NCBI GenBank assembly: GCA_002785065.1
Contig: PFLI01000007.1
Location: 1 to 9,206, forward strand
DNA length: 9,206 bases
Source: Candidatus Roizmanbacteria bacterium CG_4_10_14_0_8_um_filter_33_9
GTDB taxonomy: Bacteria; Patescibacteriota; Microgenomatia; UBA1406; GWC2-37-13
Reading direction: 5' to 3'
The notes under the pieces are model-generated. The model was not told the origin of the DNA and ran no database searches. It worked only from the letters and a program-made list of their open reading frames with translations. How positions within the stretch are numbered: position 1 is the first letter of the stretch; each line of letters opens with the position of its first letter. The position numbers were made by a program, and so were the translations under genes. Below are positions 4,855 to 9,206 of this stretch, one piece after another.

Positions 4855-6165
4855 ATGCTCAATATCTATAAATGGTCAGAAACAAATAAGAAAATAAAGA
4901 AAAAGATACTTGATCGAGCTATGTTTGATATATCAGAAATTCGTGAGTATGTTGCTAAGTGGATTGACGTTATTAAAAAAGAAGGTAACGAAGGAATTGT
5001 AAAATATATCAGGGAGTTTGACAACAAATCATTTACTTTAAAAGATTTAAAAGTGAGCAAAAACGATATTAAAAATGCATACAAAAGAATAAATCCAAAA
5101 GTCGTCGAAGTTATAAAAAGACAAATATCTATTTCGCGTCAAAATGCGTTATCAAACGCTCGACAGGAAACTGTTTTAAAATCTTTTGTTCCTGGCGTAC
5201 AAGTTGGTTATAAAATCACTCCGATTGAATCTGTTGGATTAACTGTTCCCGCTGGCCAAGTACCGCTACCCACTGTTATGCAAATTTTGGCTGTTACGGC
5301 TAAAGCCGCTGGCGTCCCTCGTGTGATTGCTTGTTATCCTCCAACCGGTGATTATCCTGAAATGCTTATCGCAGCTGATCTTGCCGGAGTTGATGAAATA
5401 TATCGAGTTGGGGGTATTGCCGGAATCGCAGCAATGGCTTATGGAACAAAAACTATAAAACCAGTTTTAAAAATTGCTGGACCAGGAAGCATTTATACCC
5501 AAACGGCTAAACTGCTTGTTTATGGTCAAGTAACGATAGATATGGTCGCCGGTCCTTCTGAGGCAATCATATTGGCGGATGAATTTGCAAATCCCATTTA
5601 CTGTGCGGCCGATATTTTAGCCAGAGCCGAACACGCTCCTGACGCAACCGGACTTTTAGTAACCTGTTCGGAAAAATTAGCCAAGGCTACCCAAAAAGAG
5701 GTAGATCGACAAATTCAATACTTGAGTAGAAAAGAGATTATCGAACAATCGCTAAGTAAATATTCCGTTGCGGTCGTATTAAAAAACATGGAGGAAGTAA
5801 TCAATTTTACTAATGAATATAGTCCAGAACACTTAGAAGTTTTAGTTAAGGATCCATTCGCCACGTTACCCGAACTAAAGAATGCCGGATCAATATTCTT
5901 AGGTGAATATGCACCAGTCGCAATTGGTGATTATGCCAGTGGCACTAATCACATTTTACCAACTGGCTTTTGGTCAAAAATGGTTTCAGCCGTAGGTATT
6001 GAAACATTTCAAAAGTCATCTGAAATCCAATATTTAACGAAGGAGGGTCTAAATAATCTGGAAGAAATTGTAGATGTGGTATCTGGTATAGAAAAACTGG
6101 ATGCTCACTGGAATAGCGTTAATGTCCGAATTAACAAAGAAAAAAGATTTTCGGAAACATTATAA
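4855..6165 (+). CDS. hisD: Histidinol dehydrogenase, divergent
   Basis: Carries out the last two steps, the NAD-dependent oxidation of L-histidinol to histidine through histidinal. It has 436 residues, a normal length, and starts four bases after hisC. Preserved features are MVAGPSEAIIL (230-240), His260 in AEH, the catalytic pair in SPEHLEV (Glu325, His326), GDYASGTNH with Asp359 (358-366), and Glu413/His418 in EKLDAH. Relative to E. coli, the zinc-ligand Gln259 is replaced by Arg257 (LARAEH for LSQAEH). Other signature positions also differ: VPAGQVPLPT instead of a PGG...YPS pattern, GGIAGIAAMAYGT instead of GGAQAIAAlAYGT, and GPGSIYT instead of GPGN-Y-V. HisD relatives acting on other alcohols, such as the sulfonate dehydrogenase HpsN, exist, but the complete pathway around it argues for true HisD. 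Confidence 0.93.
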   Translation: MLNIYKWSETNKKIKKKILDRAMFDISEIREYVAKWIDVIKKEGNEGIVKYIREFDNKSFTLKDLKVSKNDIKNAYKRINPKVVEVIKRQISISRQNALSNARQETVLKSFVPGVQVGYKITPIESVGLTVPAGQVPLPTVMQILAVTAKAAGVPRVIACYPPTGDYPEMLIAADLAGVDEIYRVGGIAGIAAMAYGTKTIKPVLKIAGPGSIYTQTAKLLVYGQVTIDMVAGPSEAIILADEFANPIYCAADILARAEHAPDATGLLVTCSEKLAKATQKEVDRQIQYLSRKEIIEQSLSKYSVAVVLKNMEEVINFTNEYSPEHLEVLVKDPFATLPELKNAGSIFLGEYAPVAIGDYASGTNHILPTGFWSKMVSAVGIETFQKSSEIQYLTKEGLNNLEEIVDVVSGIEKLDAHWNSVNVRINKEKRFSETL

Positions 6166-6180
6166 ATTTATTAATTATTT

Positions 6181-6843
6181 ATGAAAAATAATAAACTGGG
6201 TTTAACTATAAACGAGGTTTCGGAAAATAAGGTGTCATTAACCAGAGTCACTCTTGAGTCTCAAATTGATGTGACTATTGAAGATGGTCAAAGACATGAT
6301 TATAAAATCCAGACAGGAATTAAATTTTTTAATCACATGCTAACTGGTATTGCTTCAAGAACCTGTTTGAATTTTGACATCAACTATAAGGCAACAATTG
6401 CCGAACCATTAGATCACGTTATTGTTGAAGATACCGGCTTAACTCTTGGCCGAGCAATAAGGGAAATGTTGGATGCTCGAAAAGAAAAAGGTGTAAATCA
6501 AAGAGGATTTTATACGATTGCTTTTGATGAAGCACTAGTAGGCGTAACATTGGCCTTCGATGGTCGAGCTTATACCTTTTTGAGAAATGAAGTACCAGGA
6601 ATGAAACTTGAATATGTTGAAGATATTTTAGCAATTAATTTAAAACAATTTTTTGAAGGTTTTGCCCAAGGGGCCGGCTGTGTAGTTCAAATCCAGTTTT
6701 TTGCCGGAGATGATTCTCACCACACATGGGAAGCAACATTTAAAGCGTTCGGTGAAGCATTACGAGAATCATTATTACCTTGTCCTTATCGTGCTGGAAC
6801 CACTATTGGGTTAAAAGGTACGGGTATGGAAGGAAAACTATGA
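6181..6843 (+). CDS. hisB: Imidazoleglycerol-phosphate dehydratase with altered metal-ligand motifs
   Basis: Converts imidazole-glycerol phosphate to imidazole-acetol phosphate. It has 220 residues and only the dehydratase domain, without the E. coli-type N-terminal phosphatase. Compared with usual HisB it has an N-terminal extension of about 17 residues before LTRVTLESQIDVTI. A GTG at 6232 is an alternative start. The twofold HisB repeat is clear: FFNHML (49-54) and DHVIVEDTGLTLG (78-90) in the first half, VVQIQFFAG (168-176) and SHHTWEATFKAF (179-190) in the second. The canonical HHTVED is HVIVED here (His79 kept, second His now Val80). The canonical LHI before the second motif has Gln170 in place of His. 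FFDHML is FFNHML. The frame is otherwise intact, so it is not a decayed gene. Its stop overlaps the hisH start as ATGA. Confidence 0.93.
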   Translation: MKNNKLGLTINEVSENKVSLTRVTLESQIDVTIEDGQRHDYKIQTGIKFFNHMLTGIASRTCLNFDINYKATIAEPLDHVIVEDTGLTLGRAIREMLDARKEKGVNQRGFYTIAFDEALVGVTLAFDGRAYTFLRNEVPGMKLEYVEDILAINLKQFFEGFAQGAGCVVQIQFFAGDDSHHTWEATFKAFGEALRESLLPCPYRAGTTIGLKGTGMEGKL

Positions 6844-7457
6844 TAGTCATCATTAATTATGGTTTGGGAAATTTGGGAAGTGTAAAAAACGCCCTGGATA
6901 AACTGGGTGTCGATTCTATGATTTCAAAATCAATAAAAGAAATTACAGCAGGATCAGGATTAATCCTGCCCGGAGTCGGATCGGCATCTGAAGGAATGAG
7001 GAATTTACGGAAAAGTGGATTGGATAAAGTAATTATCAAACAAGTCGAGAAAAAGAAACCAATATTGGGGATCTGTTTAGGAATGCAGCTTTTGTTTTCC
7101 TTTAGCGAGGAAGGAAATGCAGAATGTTTACATATCATAGAGGGAAAAGTTAAAAAGTTTAATACCGAACTGAAAGTACCGCAAATCGGATGGAATCAAG
7201 TTAAACAAAAACCATCAAAGCTGTTCTTAGGAATTAAAGATAAGAGTTATTTTTATTTTGTCCATTCTTACTATTGCCAACCTAAAGATAGAAAAATAGA
7301 AACAGGAATGACTGATTATGGCATTAATTTTTGCAGTGCCATAGAAGATAAAAATGTTTTTGGTGTCCAGTTTCACCCTGAAAAAAGTGGAGAAGATGGC
7401 TTGAAGCTATTAAAAAATTTCACAGATATAGTCTATGCAAATAATACCGGCAATTGA
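6840..7457 (+). CDS. hisH: Imidazole glycerol-phosphate synthase, glutaminase subunit
   Basis: A class I glutamine amidotransferase that supplies ammonia to HisF. The start at 6840 (MIVIINYGLGNLGSV) gives 205 residues and overlaps the hisB stop by four bases. GGAAGGA just upstream can serve as ribosome site, and the longer upstream frame lies within hisB. The catalytic triad is complete: Cys79 in GICLGMQLL, with His179 and Glu181 in VQFHPEKSG. The oxyanion region LPGVGS (43-48), PQIGWN (114-119) and FVHSYYC (140-146) are all typical. It works as a heterodimer with HisF, with ammonia passing through the HisF barrel. The C-terminal 23 bases overlap hisA. Confidence 0.97.
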   Translation: MIVIINYGLGNLGSVKNALDKLGVDSMISKSIKEITAGSGLILPGVGSASEGMRNLRKSGLDKVIIKQVEKKKPILGICLGMQLLFSFSEEGNAECLHIIEGKVKKFNTELKVPQIGWNQVKQKPSKLFLGIKDKSYFYFVHSYYCQPKDRKIETGMTDYGINFCSAIEDKNVFGVQFHPEKSGEDGLKLLKNFTDIVYANNTGN

Positions 7458-8148
7458 TATAAAAAACGGAAAATGCGTAAGACTTTTCCAAGGAGATTAT
7501 GATAAGGAAACTATTTATAGTAGTAATCCTATTGAAATAGCTTTAAAGTGGAAAAATCAGGGAGCAAAAATGATCCACATAGTTGACCTGGATGGAGCAA
7601 AATCGGGTAAACCCGAGAACATACAGATCATTCAAGAAATTATCAAAGAAACAAAAATCCCTATACAAGTTGGGGGTGGAATTCGCAATCTTGTTTCGAT
7701 ATATCGATATATCGAGGCAGACATATTTAAGATTATTTTGGGAACAATTGCACTGGAAAATAAAAAGTTTTTGGAAACGGTTATCAATAAATTCAAAAGT
7801 AAAATGATCGTTTCACTCGACAGTAAAAATGGAATATTGATGAAAAAAGGTTGGCTGAGAAAAAGTAGTTGGAATTTAATTCCAACAATAAAACAATTGG
7901 AGGAAGTCGGTGTAAATACAATTATTTATACCGATACTACAGTCGATGGCACCCTGACACAACCAAACTATAATGTCATAGAAAATATTAGAAAAAACAC
8001 CAAATTGAAATTAATTATTGCTGGTGGAATATCATCTATTGAGCAGATTGAAAAATTAAAAAAAATGAAAGTTGACGGAGTAATTATTGGCAAAGCTCTA
8101 TATGAAGGAAAAATTAACTTAAAGGAGGTAATCAAATATGTTGGCTAA
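7435..8148 (+). CDS. hisA: ProFAR isomerase (phosphoribosylformimino-AICAR-phosphate isomerase)
   Basis: A (beta/alpha)8-barrel enzyme that performs the Amadori rearrangement of ProFAR to PRFAR, the substrate of HisHF. It has 237 residues. The ATG at 7435 lies 23 bases inside hisH and gives the usual HisA opening MQIIPAIDIKNGKCVRL. The two general acid/base aspartates are seen as Asp8 (PAIDIKNG) and Asp129 (SLDSKNG), and TDTTVDGTL is at 166-174. Phosphate-binding loops are VGGGIRN (79-85) with GTIALEN, and IAGGISS (195-201) with VIIGKALYEG. Its last codons overlap hisF by 11 bases and contain the hisF ribosome site, so HisA and HisF synthesis are likely coupled. Confidence 0.96.
   Translation: MQIIPAIDIKNGKCVRLFQGDYDKETIYSSNPIEIALKWKNQGAKMIHIVDLDGAKSGKPENIQIIQEIIKETKIPIQVGGGIRNLVSIYRYIEADIFKIILGTIALENKKFLETVINKFKSKMIVSLDSKNGILMKKGWLRKSSWNLIPTIKQLEEVGVNTIIYTDTTVDGTLTQPNYNVIENIRKNTKLKLIIAGGISSIEQIEKLKKMKVDGVIIGKALYEGKINLKEVIKYVG
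8122..8129 (+). promoter_or_regulatory. Strong Shine-Dalgarno site for hisF inside hisA
   Basis: AAGGAGGT lies eight bases before the hisF ATG at 8138, within the hisA coding end. It is the only near-perfect ribosome binding site in the operon; most other starts here have none or depend on overlap with the previous gene. It fixes the hisF start and suggests that HisF is initiated independently. Confidence 0.8.
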
Positions 8149-8890
8149 AAGAATCATTCCCTGTCTTGATGTTGATCAAGGACGGGTAGTTAAAGGAATT
8201 AATTTTGTCAAACTACGGGAAGCCGGAGATCCTATTGAAATGGGTAAGTTTTATAATGATCAAGGAGCTGACGAATTGGTCTTTCTTGATATCACCGCTT
8301 CCAGCGATAACCGGAAAACGATAATTGAGGTAGCGCGAAATGTAGCAAAACAAGTATTTATCCCTTTTACTGTTGGTGGTGGTATAAGAACTGTCGAAGA
8401 CATGAGGTCAATTCTTTTGGCTGGCGCTGATAAAGTATCAATTAACACTGCGGCTTTAAAAAACCCTCAACTGATTAGCGATGGAGCTAATATTTTTGGC
8501 AATCAATGTATTGTATTAGCCATCGATGCCAAAAGAAATAATAACAACTGGAAAGTTTACGTGAACGGCGGCAGAACGCTAACAGGAAAAGATGTAATTA
8601 ATTGGGCGAAACAAGGAGTTTCACTTGGAGCTGGAGAAATTTTATTAACCAGCATAAACCGAGATGGGACAAAATCAGGATATGATTTAGAGTTAACAAA
8701 AAAGATTTCTGAATCAGTTAACATACCAGTTATTGCTTCCGGTGGTGCAGGAAATGAGCAGGATTTCTATGAAGTATTTATCAAAGGAAAAGCAGATGCT
8801 ACTTTAGCCGCTTCCCTATTTCACTTTGGAGAACTAAAAATAAAGGAACTAAAGAACTATTTAGCTAATAAACAAATACCAGTTAGATAA
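8138..8890 (+). CDS. hisF: Imidazole glycerol-phosphate synthase, cyclase subunit
   Basis: A (beta/alpha)8-barrel enzyme that joins ammonia from HisH to PRFAR and splits the product into imidazole-glycerol phosphate and AICAR. It has 250 residues, the usual length. Catalytic Asp11 is in IIPCLDVDQGRVVKG, and the second aspartate is in VLAIDAKRN. The first phosphate site is VGGGIRT with DKVSINTAAL, the second SINRDGTKSGYD with VIASGGAG and ADATLAASLFHFGE. All these positions look canonical, so this subunit is more conserved than HisB or HisD here. It is encoded directly after hisA, the order in most his operons, consistent with the common origin of the two barrels. Confidence 0.98.
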   Translation: MLAKRIIPCLDVDQGRVVKGINFVKLREAGDPIEMGKFYNDQGADELVFLDITASSDNRKTIIEVARNVAKQVFIPFTVGGGIRTVEDMRSILLAGADKVSINTAALKNPQLISDGANIFGNQCIVLAIDAKRNNNNWKVYVNGGRTLTGKDVINWAKQGVSLGAGEILLTSINRDGTKSGYDLELTKKISESVNIPVIASGGAGNEQDFYEVFIKGKADATLAASLFHFGELKIKELKNYLANKQIPVR

Positions 8891-8895
8891 CAAAC

Positions 8896-9206
8896 ATGAA
8901 TACACAAATGCTTAATTTTGAGAAAAACAGAGGTTTAATACCAACCATCATTCAAGATTGTCAAACGCTTAAAGTATATATGTTGGGATATAGCAATAAG
9001 AAATCTTTGGAAAAAATAAGAAGAGGTGGTTTTGTCTGGTTTTACAGCCGAAGCCGGAAAAAACTATGGATGAAAGGAGAAGAATCAGGAAATAAACTAA
9101 AGGTAGTAAATATTTATTCTGATTGTGATAGTGATACCATCTTAATTAAAGTTAAACTAATCGGTAAAAACGTCTGTCACACCGGTAATAAAAGTTGTTT
9201 TTATAC
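8896..9206 (+). CDS. hisI: Phosphoribosyl-AMP cyclohydrolase (N-terminal part; cut by window end)
   Basis: The frame opens at the ATG at 8896, five bases after the hisF stop, and stays open for 103 codons to the right edge. A second ATG at 8908 is an alternative start. The enzyme opens the adenine ring of phosphoribosyl-AMP. Typical features in order are GLIPTIIQD (13-21), VYMLGYSN (27-34), FYSRSRKKLWMKGEESGN (49-66), the Mg-binding DCDSD (76-80) and CHTGNKSCFY (94-103). The three zinc cysteines are visible as Cys77, Cys94 and Cys101. No strong ribosome site is seen. Whether a HisE pyrophosphohydrolase domain follows as a HisIE fusion, or hisE is a separate gene, lies outside the window. Confidence 0.95.
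   Translation, partial: MNTQMLNFEKNRGLIPTIIQDCQTLKVYMLGYSNKKSLEKIRRGGFVWFYSRSRKKLWMKGEESGNKLKVVNIYSDCDSDTILIKVKLIGKNVCHTGNKSCFY

Noticed and set aside
6780..6839. Upstream extension of hisH
   Set aside because: It lies within hisB. The family start motif MIVIINYGLGN begins at 6840 with an ATGA overlap.
1..9206. CRISPR array, transposase or phage genes
   Set aside because: No regularly spaced repeats and no transposase, integrase or phage-like proteins are visible in any frame examined.

Overview
This window is AT-rich (about one third G+C) and carries a tightly packed histidine biosynthesis operon on the + strand, preceded by an unusually informative control region. Tiny or overlapping gene junctions, few Shine-Dalgarno sites, standard-code stops (TAA, TGA, TAG) and divergent enzyme sequences suggest a bacterium with a small genome. 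The Candidate Phyla Radiation (Patescibacteria, perhaps Microgenomates) is my best guess, but this is an inference and no marker gene here proves it.

Layout. Positions 1-1136 (-) hold the start of a membrane-anchored, secreted beta-propeller protein that runs off the left edge. Positions 1184-1269 hold a compact inverted-repeat element. Positions 1278-1592 (-) encode a small TrpR-family (YerC/HisR-like) repressor, transcribed away from the operon. Positions 1593-1883 are a divergent control region: a promoter overlapped by AT palindromes, an 18-codon leader ORF with two adjacent His codons (1667-1723), three mutually exclusive RNA stems ending in a T-tract terminator (1701-1769), then a G+C-rich structured stretch (1771-1879). 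A tRNA-His(GTG) lies at 1884-1958, and hisG begins 27 bases after it. The operon then reads hisG, hisN-like, hisC, hisD, hisB, hisH, hisA, hisF and hisI, the last cut by the right edge.

Together these genes cover the path from PRPP and ATP to histidine. HisG makes phosphoribosyl-ATP. HisI opens the adenine ring, with HisE expected as a fusion or next gene. HisA isomerises, and HisH/HisF form the imidazole ring and release AICAR. HisB dehydrates, HisC transaminates, the IMPase-type phosphatase makes histidinol, and HisD oxidises it to histidine. Only the HisE step is not visible.

The most interesting result is the leader. It reads as a classical ribosome-mediated histidine attenuator, in which ribosome position on a His-His leader peptide would choose between an antiterminator and a terminator. 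It is combined with a divergently encoded TrpR-family regulator and possible operators, and tRNA-His itself sits downstream of the attenuator. Second are enzyme oddities: HisB has lost two conserved metal-binding histidines that probably belong to the same metal site, HisD has Arg where a zinc-binding Gln is expected, and HisC lacks a normally conserved C-terminal Arg.
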